Shown one piece after another: positions 8,531 through 15,993 of a stretch of DNA of 64,000 bases. Numbering within the stretch: the stretch's first letter is position 1; each line of letters starts with the position of its first letter. The stretch covers positions 1-64,000 of the forward strand of contig JALRBQ010000029.1 in NCBI GenBank assembly GCA_023257655.1, written 5' to 3'. The translations under genes were made by a program, and so were the position numbers. The stretch is from Pseudomonadales bacterium. GTDB lineage: Bacteria; Pseudomonadota; Gammaproteobacteria; Pseudomonadales; Pseudohongiellaceae. The notes below the pieces were generated by a model that saw only the letters and a list, made by a program, of their open reading frames with translations, did not search any database and was not told where the DNA came from.

Positions 8531-8645
8531 TTTAAGGGACATTAATAACTTAGTAACTTAATGAGCCCGATATGACTTTTGAGGATGCTGAAAGATTAGA
8601 AATCTAAACATAGGCTCCTAAAGTTATTAAGTTATTAGTGTCCCC
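8531..8645. mobile_element. MITE-like inverted-repeat element, copy 2
   Basis: Second 115-bp copy, with about eight differences from copy 1 and the same terminal inverted repeats (plus-strand left end GGGACATTAATAACTTAGTA, right end TTATTAGTGTCCCC). It lies between a half attC (8469-8525) and a short open frame that begins at 8689, and appears to interrupt a cassette. No target-site duplication is obvious. Confidence 0.8.
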
Positions 8646-8689
8646 TGATGTTCGAACAGAACTATAGCGAGAGGAACTATTTTATTCAT
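8627..8689 (-). pseudogene. Possible cassette gene start truncated by MITE copy 2
   Basis: An ATG at 8689, 82 bp after the R' box of the complete attC, opens a frame of 20 codons (MNKIVPLAIVLFEHQ...) that runs into the MITE and stops at its inner inverted repeat. Position and distance suit the 5' end of a cassette gene whose remainder was lost. The frame is very short, so this is tentative. Confidence 0.25.
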
Positions 8690-8770
8690 ATTCGTAGCCT
8701 CAAATAATTTGTGTATAACGATTACAAAGCCTTTCTAAAACTCTCTGGGTTACGGGATATACGATATGCT

Positions 8771-8887
8771 CACTAACGCCCGTAATAATGGGCAAAGTCT
8801 ACGAAGCGCGGCTTGTGAAAAAATGACGAAGCCATTCACAAGCCGTGCGCAGTAGGCTGTGTCCTTGGATTGATTTGTTGGTTAGGC
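8771..8887 (-). other. Integron attC recombination site
   Basis: A 117-bp site in the orientation of the minus-strand genes. The R'' box is GCCTAAC (8881-8887), a perfect RYYYAAC, and the R' box is GTTAGTG (8771-8777). The centre holds a perfect 11-bp inverted repeat (8809-8819 with 8835-8845). Beyond it the stem continues with GCGC pairing once two bases are bulged on one side, like the extrahelical bases of folded attC sites. The stop codon of the DUF6602 gene lies 7 bp before R'', the usual cassette geometry. Confidence 0.75.
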
Positions 8888-8894
8888 ACATTTT

Positions 8895-9671
8895 CTACAG
8901 CTTGTTAAATATGGGTGTGTAGTCATACCAAACGGCCCTATGCATTCGTGAAAGTTTTTCAACGTAAAGAAGTAGCTCGCAGAAGAAATACAAATCTGGG
9001 TCTTTCCTCCTTAAGCAAAATTGTCCAGTTTGAGCTACCTTTCCATCGTCGTTCGTCATCGGAGAACGAATTCCGATCCAGCAATACTGCCCAAGAACGT
9101 GAATGTAGTTTGGCCTGCGTGAAAGCGGAATGCCTGGATTCCCTTTATAAAAGGCATCTACGTGTCCTATCAAAGTATCTGCATCTATGCCCTTCTGAGC
9201 AATAACTGCCTTTACCGGGCCATCATTCATTGCTGATAGATCAAGGCGTGAGTCGGAGTTCATTTCTGTCAATTTTGTATTTGTCGGTATCGATGCAATA
9301 TTTTCCAATGCCTAAAAAATTTCAGCCTTATTGAGATTAGTTTTGCTAGAAATCACCCCAATGCACCCATCAACACATGCAAAAGCTTTCCCACCTCCGT
9401 CTCGATTATGGAAGTCATATCGCAACGATGAAGAATCAGTAATAATCAGATTCAATTGCTTGCTTTCATTGCCTTCGAGATCGAACAAGAAACCACCAAG
9501 GTCGATATTGGCTGATTTTGGAATATGTAGGCGCAAAATGTCTCGAATTCGTGCCTCTTTGGATTGACCAGAATCGGTGGTATTGGCAAAGACTGACGCA
9601 GAATCTTCTTCTCTCTTGAGTGATTCAATGGTTGAGACTAAGTATTGCCTGAATCTGTCAATGAAATTCAT
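8895..9671 (-). pseudogene. DUF6602-like nuclease-fold cassette gene split by an amber codon
   Basis: Two adjacent minus-strand reading frames (9312-9671 and 8895-9308) are in the same phase, separated by one TAG at 9312-9314. Read through, they make a ~258-residue protein resembling DUF6602: RIRDILRLHIPKSANIDLG, then a LNLIITD strand, then VDGCIGVISSKTNL, then ALENIASIP, and a C-terminal CWIGIRSPMT region. In relatives I recall, the third motif usually reads E-x-K and the LNLII strand carries Asp, so the putative PD-(D/E)xK residues also look altered here. An upstream ATG at 9689 overlaps an R'-like box; 9671 is preferred. A sequencing error or translational readthrough cannot be excluded. 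Confidence 0.65.
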
Positions 9672-9680
9672 AGCTTGTCT

Positions 9681-9728
9681 GCCTAACATTTATATAAAGC
9701 GCATGCTCGCATAACATAACAAGCGAGC
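9681..9728 (-). other. R'-like box and hairpin upstream of the DUF6602 gene (attC or attI remnant)
   Basis: On the minus strand a perfect R' sequence GTTAGGC lies at 9681-9687, 9 bp before the DUF6602 start. Further upstream GCTCGC/GCGAGC (9723-9728 and 9705-9710) can form a hairpin. No R'' box is visible beyond, so it may be a decayed attC or an attI-like edge of the array. Confidence 0.4.
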
Positions 9729-9873
9729 CCGCGTAGTATCTCACCAATTTAGAGGGAAGCCTAGGTCAAATTCAATTCACCACAAGGCAACCCGAGGAAA
9801 ACCCCCAGATTGCCCGCAATTCCAGAACGATAGGTCGCCGGACCCTACCCCGGCCGGTGAACCGGGCGCAGAA
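9729..9873. other. Intergenic edge of the accessory island
   Basis: About 145 bp between the island and the symporter gene. Composition returns to GC-rich towards 9873. No integrase gene, tRNA or terminator with a T-run was found. Confidence 0.4.
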
Positions 9874-11415
9874 CTACGCCCAGTCAAAATTCCGCTGTAT
9901 TCGCCCGAGTTTACCGTAGAACTCCTCGGAGGGAGCGGCATCACTGTCGGCATTGGGCCACAGGATTGAGACGATCGGGATGACGATCATCGGCAGCAGC
10001 AGGGTGAGGAAGGACGGGTCGCGCCATTCGCCGAGGTACTGGGTCAATTCGTACCAGGACTGGGCGAAGCCGCCGACGTTGGCGTTGGCCGCGCCGGAGT
10101 AAAGGGAATTCAGCAACCACATGCCCAGGCCACCGACGAAGCCGGTGAGCATGCCCCAGAACGCGGCGGCCTCGGTGGTTTTCTTCCAGTAGAACACGAA
10201 GGCGATGGCGATCGCCGGTGGGACCACCATGGCGAAGCCCAGTAACAACAGTTGCAGCACCGAGCTGATGTTGCCGAGCCAGGCGACTAACGCGGCGACG
10301 ATGCCATAGAGGATGCTCACGAGTTTGTAAGCGCGCAGCTTCTTGTCACTGTCGTAGTACTTGGAGCCGGGAATCCAGTCGTTGACGAACATGGTAGCGC
10401 TGCCAAGCAGCATCGGCGCACCCGAGGAAATCACCGCCGCGAGGACGGCCGCCAGTGCGATGCCACCGAGGATGGGGCCGGTATCGATGGCAAGCTGGGC
10501 GATGTTGAGATAACCGGACAGGCCACTCTGCGCGCCATAGTGCGCCATGGTCAGAATGCCGATGAAGCCGGCCACCAGGGGCATCAAGGCCGAGACGACT
10601 CCCGCCCAGAAGAACCCCTTGATCAGGTATTCCTGCTTCGCGGCGGAGCTCGCATAGTTCGCGTACACCGACACGGCCGGGGTGTGAATGGTGGCGGAGA
10701 TGAACAGCGCGATGATGGTCGCCCAGCCGATGCCGACGAAACTCCACCAGCGCACGGGATCCTTGCCGGCTGTGGCGAGCGCGGCGTCGGCCTGCGCGGC
10801 GATGGCGCTCCAGCCGCCGGCGTCGTTCATTGAGATCACACCGACTACGGCAAGTCCGAGAATGATGACCGCGCAATGCACGATGTTGGTGATTGCCGTG
10901 CCTTTCAAACCGCCGGTGACGGTGAAGGAGATTATGACGAAACCGCCGATGGCAACGCACAGCGGAAACGGCCAGCCAGTGACACCGGCGACGATGGTGC
11001 CCACCACATAAGGTTCGATGATATTGACGACGAGATATTCAGCCTGCACACACAGACTGGTGAGCCACTGGCAGCGACGGGAACCGTAACGCTGGTCAAA
11101 CACTTCGCCGATACTGGACAGGCGCAGGCGACGGTAAGGAATCGCAAAGAACAGACCCACCAGAAACAGGGCGGCGAAGGAATTCACGCTGTACCAGAGA
11201 TGCCCGATGCCTTCGGAGATGACATCACCCGCGACACCGTAAGTGCCTGCGCCACCGATGCGGGTGCCGGCAATGCCGGCGGCGAGCATGGCCACACCGA
11301 GCGTCCCGCCGCCAATGGCCCAGTCTGACGCGCTGCCGTTACGGCGATTGAGATAAATGCCGTAGGCAGCGAAGAAGACCAAATAGAGCAGGATGACGAT
11401 CGCGGCTATACTCAT
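9874..11415 (-). CDS. Sodium:solute symporter (SSS family)
   Basis: A 513-residue inner-membrane transporter with about 13 hydrophobic helices, the size and profile of the SSS/SLC5 family (PutP/PanF type). Typical features are IGGGTLGVAMLAAGIAGTRI near residues 34-53, GLKGTAITNIVH near 170, and the long central region with VISSGAPMLLGSATM, which resembles the Na+-site helix of the family. It is divergent from the amidohydrolase gene, with 169 bp between starts, so it may import that enzyme's substrate. The substrate cannot be inferred from sequence. Confidence 0.85.
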   Translation of the reverse strand: MSIAAIVILLYLVFFAAYGIYLNRRNGSASDWAIGGGTLGVAMLAAGIAGTRIGGAGTYGVAGDVISEGIGHLWYSVNSFAALFLVGLFFAIPYRRLRLSSIGEVFDQRYGSRRCQWLTSLCVQAEYLVVNIIEPYVVGTIVAGVTGWPFPLCVAIGGFVIISFTVTGGLKGTAITNIVHCAVIILGLAVVGVISMNDAGGWSAIAAQADAALATAGKDPVRWWSFVGIGWATIIALFISATIHTPAVSVYANYASSAAKQEYLIKGFFWAGVVSALMPLVAGFIGILTMAHYGAQSGLSGYLNIAQLAIDTGPILGGIALAAVLAAVISSGAPMLLGSATMFVNDWIPGSKYYDSDKKLRAYKLVSILYGIVAALVAWLGNISSVLQLLLLGFAMVVPPAIAIAFVFYWKKTTEAAAFWGMLTGFVGGLGMWLLNSLYSGAANANVGGFAQSWYELTQYLGEWRDPSFLTLLLPMIVIPIVSILWPNADSDAAPSEEFYGKLGRIQRNFDWA

Positions 11416-11440
11416 GCATGACTCCAGTCATTGTTATGCT

Positions 11441-11478
11441 TTTTTATTCGAATGTTTATTCGAAAGTTTATTCGAAAG
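11441..11478. repeat. 12-bp tandem repeat in a divergent promoter region
   Basis: Three near-identical copies of a unit like GTTTATTCGAAA sit between the symporter and amidohydrolase starts. Each contains the palindrome TTCGAA, so the units could serve as an operator; they also resemble the other degenerate short arrays of this window. Confidence 0.65.
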
Positions 11479-11584
11479 CCGCGTCGATCATGATCCGCGT
11501 TAGCGCAAGACTCGAACGGCAGCAAGGGGTCATACTACACCAAGGCAACGAATTATCACCAGCAAAGGTCACAGGAATCCCTCC

Positions 11585-12616
11585 ATGTCAGCATTCGAAC
11601 CGGGCTCCGATGAATGGTTGAACCAGGTCCAGGAAGACATCATCGACCCTGAACGTCCGATCATCGATCCGCATCATCACCTCTGGCTCAAGCGCTTCAA
11701 TCGCGACTATGTGCTGCCGCAGTACTGGGCCGACACCGACTCCGGACATAACATCGTCAAGACCGTGTTCATGGAGTGCCGCGCGTTCTACCACCGCGAG
11801 GGTCCGGAACATCTATATCCGGTGGGCGAGGTCGAGCATGTCGCCGAGCTGGCGCGGCAGAGCAAGGCCAATACCGAGCACAAGGCCTACATCGCCGGCA
11901 TTCTCGGCAAGGCGGATTTGCGTCTGGCTGGCGAGTCGGAGGAGAAACTGGTGGAGTTGCTCGACGGTCTTCGCACGGCCAGCGACGGCCTGCTGCGAGG
12001 CATCCGCCATTCCGCCGCCCGCGACCCCCATCCGGAAGATCTGCTGATCGTGGTGCCTGCCCCACCCTATCTGCACGGTGAAGAATCCTTTCGCAAGGGC
12101 CTGCGCATTCTCGCCGCCCAGAGCCTAACATACGACTCATGGCATTATCATCACCAGAACATGGATTTCATTGAACTGGCCCAGGCCGTGCCCGAGTGCA
12201 CGATGATCCTGGACCACTTCGGCACGCCCCTCGGCGTCGGCCGCTACAAGCACCGCCGCGACGAGATTTTCCAGCAGTGGAAACAGGACATGCGCGAGCT
12301 GGCCAAATGCGAGAACGTGATGGCAAAGCTGGGCGGCCTGGCAATGCCGGACAACGGCTTCGGTTGGGACAAGGCCGAGCGCCCGCCCACCTCGGACGAG
12401 CTGATCAAACAGCAACGCAAGTATTACGAGCACATGCTGGACTGTTTCGGGCCAGACCGCTGCATGTTCGAGAGCAACTTCCCGGTGGATCGACTCTCGG
12501 TGAATTACGTTGTAGTCTGGAACGCGTTCAAGAAGATGACCGCTGATCTCAGCGAGTCGGAGAAACACGCGCTGTTCTACGGCACCGCCGAAAGAGTTTA
12601 TTCCCTGCAGGATTGA
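11585..12616 (+). CDS. Amidohydrolase family protein (COG3618-like)
   Basis: A 343-residue predicted metal-dependent hydrolase with a TIM-barrel fold (amidohydrolase_2). The N-terminal metal motif IIDPHHHLW is at about residues 25-33. Mid-protein LDHFGTPLG and the late CMFESNFPVDR (metal-site Asp region) are typical of lactonases and 2-pyrone-4,6-dicarboxylate hydrolase relatives. The HAD phosphatase follows with only 3 bp between stop and start, so the two are co-transcribed. The divergent symporter suggests uptake and hydrolysis of a small carboxylic or cyclic compound; this is inference. Confidence 0.8.
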   Translation: MSAFEPGSDEWLNQVQEDIIDPERPIIDPHHHLWLKRFNRDYVLPQYWADTDSGHNIVKTVFMECRAFYHREGPEHLYPVGEVEHVAELARQSKANTEHKAYIAGILGKADLRLAGESEEKLVELLDGLRTASDGLLRGIRHSAARDPHPEDLLIVVPAPPYLHGEESFRKGLRILAAQSLTYDSWHYHHQNMDFIELAQAVPECTMILDHFGTPLGVGRYKHRRDEIFQQWKQDMRELAKCENVMAKLGGLAMPDNGFGWDKAERPPTSDELIKQQRKYYEHMLDCFGPDRCMFESNFPVDRLSVNYVVVWNAFKKMTADLSESEKHALFYGTAERVYSLQD

Positions 12617-12619
12617 TTG

Positions 12620-13258
12620 ATGCCCTACCAGACCCTCGTGTTCGACCTCGATGGCACGCTCACCGATCCCTTGCTGGGCATCTTCCGCTGCATGAACTTC
12701 GCCCTCACCAGCTTCGACTATCCACCACGCAAGGAAGCGGAGATCATCCCCTTCATCGGGCCACCGCTGGAGGTCGCCCTGTCAGCGCTATCCGGCAGCG
12801 ATGACGAGACTCACGTCAAGGCCTTGATGGCGACTTACCGGGAACGCTATGGCGAGTTGGGCTTTGCCGAGAACACCGTCTACGACGGCATCATCGAATT
12901 GCTGGACAGCCTGCGCGAGCGTGGCCAGCCCATGGGCGTGTGCACGTCGAAGTTCGAGAAGTATGCGATCAAGGTGCTGGAGCAGTTCAATCTGAGGGAT
13001 TACTTCCAGTTCGTCAGCGGCGGCGACTACGGCATTGCGAAATCACGCCAGCTGGCCGACCTGCTCGATGCCGGCACCATCACCCGGGATGCGCTGATGA
13101 TCGGTGACCGCGCCGTCGACCTCACCGCGGCCCACAGCAAGGGGCTCGCCTCGGCCGGGGTGTTATGGGGCTATGGCAGTCTCGCGGAATTGTCAGCCGA
13201 GAGCCCGGCGCACTTGTGCGAATCGCCGGCGGCCTTGTTGCGCGTCGTCACAAACTGA
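12620..13258 (+). CDS. HAD family hydrolase (phosphoglycolate phosphatase-like)
   Basis: A 212-residue cytosolic phosphatase of the haloacid dehalogenase superfamily. Motif I is FDLDGTLTDP (nucleophile in DLDGT), motif II CTSKFEKYA, and motif IV GDRAVDLTAAHSKG. The helical cap inserted after motif I is of the Gph/PpaX type. The ATG at 12620 follows the amidohydrolase stop by 3 bp, showing translational coupling; a TTG just before it is less likely. The physiological substrate is unknown. Confidence 0.85.
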   Translation: MPYQTLVFDLDGTLTDPLLGIFRCMNFALTSFDYPPRKEAEIIPFIGPPLEVALSALSGSDDETHVKALMATYRERYGELGFAENTVYDGIIELLDSLRERGQPMGVCTSKFEKYAIKVLEQFNLRDYFQFVSGGDYGIAKSRQLADLLDAGTITRDALMIGDRAVDLTAAHSKGLASAGVLWGYGSLAELSAESPAHLCESPAALLRVVTN

Positions 13259-13289
13259 GCACTTTGAACAGAAAGCTAGAAGCGAACGT

Positions 13290-13715
13290 TCACCCCGCTT
13301 TCGGCACGATCAGCTTCACCACACCCGTGCTTGTAAGGATGATGCGATCGTCCACCTTTAAGTCGCCGCGCACGAACACCAGCGACTTGCCGCGTTTGAT
13401 GACCTCACCGTGTCCCTCGATCAATTCGCCTAGCTCTGCCGGTGCCACGAAGGCGTTATTGCAGTTGATTGTGATGACACTCTGCTGGGTTCCCCCATTC
13501 GCACACAGGCACAAGGTGTAATCGGCGAACGCCATCAACACACCGCCGTGCACTGTCTGATGCGCATTGCAGTGATGCGGCTGGACGCGCAACGCCGTGC
13601 GCATGAGCGCGCCATCATTCCGGAAGAAGAACGGACCGATGTGGTCTTCGGCGGCGTCGCCTACCCAGTGCCGGTAATCCGCTGGAATCTCGTAGTGTTG
13701 GGGATCGTCATGCAT
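13290..13715 (-). CDS. PaaI family thioesterase (hot-dog fold)
   Basis: A 141-residue acyl-CoA thioesterase-like protein. The hot-dog fold signature is HCNAHQTVHGGVLMAFADYT (H-G-G active-site loop) followed by a beta strand (VITINCNNAFVAPAELG) and a C-terminal FVRGDLKVDDRIILTSTGVV. Such enzymes release free CoA from small acyl or aromatic CoA esters in the cytosol. Monocistronic. A degenerate tandem repeat lies directly upstream. Confidence 0.85.
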   Translation of the reverse strand: MHDDPQHYEIPADYRHWVGDAAEDHIGPFFFRNDGALMRTALRVQPHHCNAHQTVHGGVLMAFADYTLCLCANGGTQQSVITINCNNAFVAPAELGELIEGHGEVIKRGKSLVFVRGDLKVDDRIILTSTGVVKLIVPKAG

Positions 13716-13740
13716 TGAATCTTTGGTCCTTTAATTTTAT

Positions 13741-13858
13741 TACTCGTTTATTGCGCGCTTATTGCTTGTTTATTGCGCGTGTATTGCTGATTTATTACTG
13801 GTTTTCTTTTCGTTTATTGCATGTTTATTGCACGTTTACTTCTGGTTTATTTCTGGAC
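13741..13858. repeat. Degenerate ~11-bp tandem repeat
   Basis: About ten imperfect copies of a unit like GTTTATTGCRCG between the thioesterase and the small lipoprotein gene. The AT-rich array contains no T-run hairpin and codes for nothing credible. Confidence 0.75.
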
Positions 13859-13899
13859 TCTTTGTCGTCTTGGTCTTCGACCTGATTCTTGTCGCAGAC

Positions 13900-14109
13900 T
13901 TAGTCCTCGTCGTCATCGCCATCGGGCACGGCGACATCCACCACGGCCCCGGCCACCTTGAACGGCACCTTCGCGACCTCGATGGTGGTATCCACTGCGG
14001 CGCCGACCACGGCAGCGACACAGCTTCCCAGCAACAGGCTCAGCAGCACCAGCACCGTGGCGCGACCTAGACCTCGTGAAAGTAAAGCGTTTGTCCGAAG
14101 AAAAATCAT
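13900..14109 (-). CDS. Small lipoprotein with acidic C-terminus
   Basis: A 69-residue protein. It has a basic N-terminus, a hydrophobic core and the lipobox LLGSC (Cys near residue 30), so it is a predicted lipoprotein. The mature part is a short Ala/Val-rich segment ending in an acidic DGDDDED tail. It resembles the small NF038104-type lipoproteins of gammaproteobacteria, function unknown. The ATG at 14109 overlaps the TGA of the acetyltransferase by one base (TGATG), so the two are translationally coupled. Confidence 0.7.
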   Translation of the reverse strand: MIFLRTNALLSRGLGRATVLVLLSLLLGSCVAAVVGAAVDTTIEVAKVPFKVAGAVVDVAVPDGDDDED

Positions 14110-14591
14110 CACAGTGTCAATTGCCAGTAACCTACGTCGATGTAATTGCCGAATTTCTTGCCGACTTCCGTAAAGCCACCCACCTGCTTGAACCCCAGCT
14201 GCTCGTGCAAGCCAACACTGGCCGGGTTGGGCAGCGCAATGCCGCCGATCAGTACATGTATCGGCCCCTGGCGCAATTCATCGATCAGGGATTGATAGAG
14301 GATGCGGCCGTACCCGGCGCCGCCATAGTCGCGGTGCAGGTAGATCGTGGTCTCGCGGGAATGGCGATAGGCAGAGCGGGCTTTCCAGATGCCGGCATAG
14401 GCGTAGCCGCGGACCGCGCCGTCGAGTTCCAGCACGAGCCAGGGGCAGTGCGGTTCAGTCAGTGTCATGCGGGCCGCCATGTCGGCCGCCGTCAGGGGCG
14501 TCTCCTCGAACGTGATGATGGTGTGTTCGATGTACCAGTTGTAGATGTCGGCGATGGCGCCGCTGTCCTCAAGCCGTGCGGGACGAATCAT
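14109..14591 (-). CDS. GNAT N-acetyltransferase, phosphinothricin/methionine-sulfoximine type
   Basis: A 160-residue acetyltransferase of the Pat/MddA group: IRPARLEDSGAIADIYNWYI at the N-terminus, then TIITFEETPLT, then YAYAGIWKARSAYRHS, then the acetyl-CoA loop RDYGGAGYGRIL and the FKQVGGFTEVGKKFGNY C-terminus. Family members acetylate phosphinothricin, methionine sulfoximine or related amino-acid analogues. Cytosolic. Overlaps the downstream lipoprotein gene by one base. Confidence 0.85.
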   Translation of the reverse strand: MIRPARLEDSGAIADIYNWYIEHTIITFEETPLTAADMAARMTLTEPHCPWLVLELDGAVRGYAYAGIWKARSAYRHSRETTIYLHRDYGGAGYGRILYQSLIDELRQGPIHVLIGGIALPNPASVGLHEQLGFKQVGGFTEVGKKFGNYIDVGYWQLTL

Positions 14592-14614
14592 GGTGTGCTC
14601 TTTATCGGAGGCAT

Positions 14615-14785
14615 CATTAAATGTTTTACCAAATGCCTAATTAAATGCTTAACCAAATGCTTTAGCGAATGCTTACCTGAGTTCATATCCATGTGCCTGA
14701 GCCTTGTATAGGAGCCTGGTGTATGACCGTGATGTAGAACCTGGGTATATAACCCTGAAGTATAACCCTGGTGTATGACAAGGCC
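14615..14785. repeat. Two adjoining degenerate tandem arrays
   Basis: From 14615 to ~14680 a unit like TTAACCAAATGC recurs about five times. From ~14700 to 14785 a different unit like CCTGGTGTATGA recurs about six times. They fill the gap between the acetyltransferase start and the patatin stop. Confidence 0.65.
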
Positions 14786-14817
14786 GCATACCCATGTGCT
14801 TCGCGCATGCCCATGTC

Positions 14818-15894
14818 TCAGCGCCGTTGGGAAAACGGCAGTGGCTCCACGTTTGCCAAGCCGCCAGTGTGACTCACGAGCGTGGCAAAATCCTCGGCGA
14901 GCTGCTGACTGCGATCGAGCACCTGTTGCCAGTAGTCGAGCCGCGCCGGGAATTCCAGGGTCTTGAAGTCCGAGCGATCCGGAATCTTGCCATACGGCAG
15001 CGCGGCGACAAATTCCGGGGAAGGCGTCACCAACACCACATTACGATAGTTAGCAATTGAAGGCCTGCGCCAGGCCAGATGCTTGTCGAACCAGCCCGGC
15101 ACCACCGTCGTTGAGAAATGGGGATACAGCACCAGTTCCTCGCCGCGATGAAGCGGCACGTCAAAATGATAGTCGGTAATGCCGCCGTCCACGTAGAGCC
15201 CCGGGGCGGCGCCGTCGATGTGGCGCTCGCCAGCGAGCGCAAACGGAATCGAACCCGAAGCCATCATCGCCATGAATACATTGGATTCGGTGAGCCTCAC
15301 TGTCTGGGTGGGCAGATCGCGCAGGTTCTGCCACGGCGCGAGTGTGCCGGTATTGGCAAACAGGGTGCGCTCGAAGAACAGGGACAGCAGGCGACGGCTG
15401 GCGACGTTGGCCAGCGCGGCACTGCCGAGCGCGAGTCCCTGCAACGCTGTATTCGAACTGCTGCCCAGACCACGGGCACGAGCGGCGACGATGTGGGTGC
15501 GGAACACCGCATTCTGGGCAATCTCGCGAGCGCCCGTGGGTCCGAGCACAGTCTGCAACAGCACCCGCGCCTTGTCCGTGATCTCCGACACCGTGGGCTT
15601 GGCGGAATATTCCTCGTGGGAATACAGGTAGGCTAAGCGCTCGATCGCCGCCACCGGATCGGCGGTCGCCAGGCAGCACAGCCGCCACGCACCAGCAGAA
15701 GACCCGAGCGTGTAGAGCTCATCCTGCCGACCGGCGAAGAATTCCCCGAACAGATAGCGGTCCAGTCCATATAACACGAACCACTTGGGGCCACCGGAGG
15801 CGCCGGTCATCACCCGGAACTGCGACTCACACAGGCCCTCGTCGCGCAGGCGCGCGAGCGCATCGGGCCCGGCAAAGATTCTGAGAGAAGACAT
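14818..15894 (-). CDS. Patatin-like phospholipase family protein
   Basis: A 358-residue serine lipid hydrolase. The nucleophile motif G-x-S-x-G is LGSSAGAW (Ser66). An oxyanion-type glycine loop GASGGPKW lies before it, and the catalytic-dyad Asp is in the DGGITDYHFDVPL motif in the second half. No signal peptide, so cytosolic or peripheral at the membrane. The ATG at 15894 (MSSLRIFAG) is chosen; the frame is open to 15951 but the extra residues are not typical. It is divergent from the MFS gene, with 99 bp between starts. Confidence 0.85.
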   Translation of the reverse strand: MSSLRIFAGPDALARLRDEGLCESQFRVMTGASGGPKWFVLYGLDRYLFGEFFAGRQDELYTLGSSAGAWRLCCLATADPVAAIERLAYLYSHEEYSAKPTVSEITDKARVLLQTVLGPTGAREIAQNAVFRTHIVAARARGLGSSSNTALQGLALGSAALANVASRRLLSLFFERTLFANTGTLAPWQNLRDLPTQTVRLTESNVFMAMMASGSIPFALAGERHIDGAAPGLYVDGGITDYHFDVPLHRGEELVLYPHFSTTVVPGWFDKHLAWRRPSIANYRNVVLVTPSPEFVAALPYGKIPDRSDFKTLEFPARLDYWQQVLDRSQQLAEDFATLVSHTGGLANVEPLPFSQRR

Positions 15895-15993
15895 CGGCAG
15901 GAATGATATAATCCGCGTCGCTCGCAGACTACCCCGAAACAGCACATCCAAGCTGTCTGCACTCTTAACCGATATTCACCACCGTGGACACCC

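Noticed and set aside
7140-9900. An integron integrase, toxin-antitoxin pair or defence operon in the accessory island
   Set aside because: No frame here carries tyrosine-recombinase motifs, a known toxin or antitoxin pattern or helicase/nuclease operon. Only the decayed DUF6602 gene hints at a nuclease fold.
10346-10960. A 204-codon His/Arg-rich minus-strand open frame inside the symporter gene
   Set aside because: It is a shadow frame of the GC-rich SSS gene; composition (His/Arg-rich, no domain) is that of an out-of-frame reading.
13762-14070. A 102-codon plus-strand frame starting with a hydrophobic run that could pass as a membrane protein
   Set aside because: Its hydrophobic part is produced by the degenerate 11-bp tandem array and the rest is antisense to the small lipoprotein gene.
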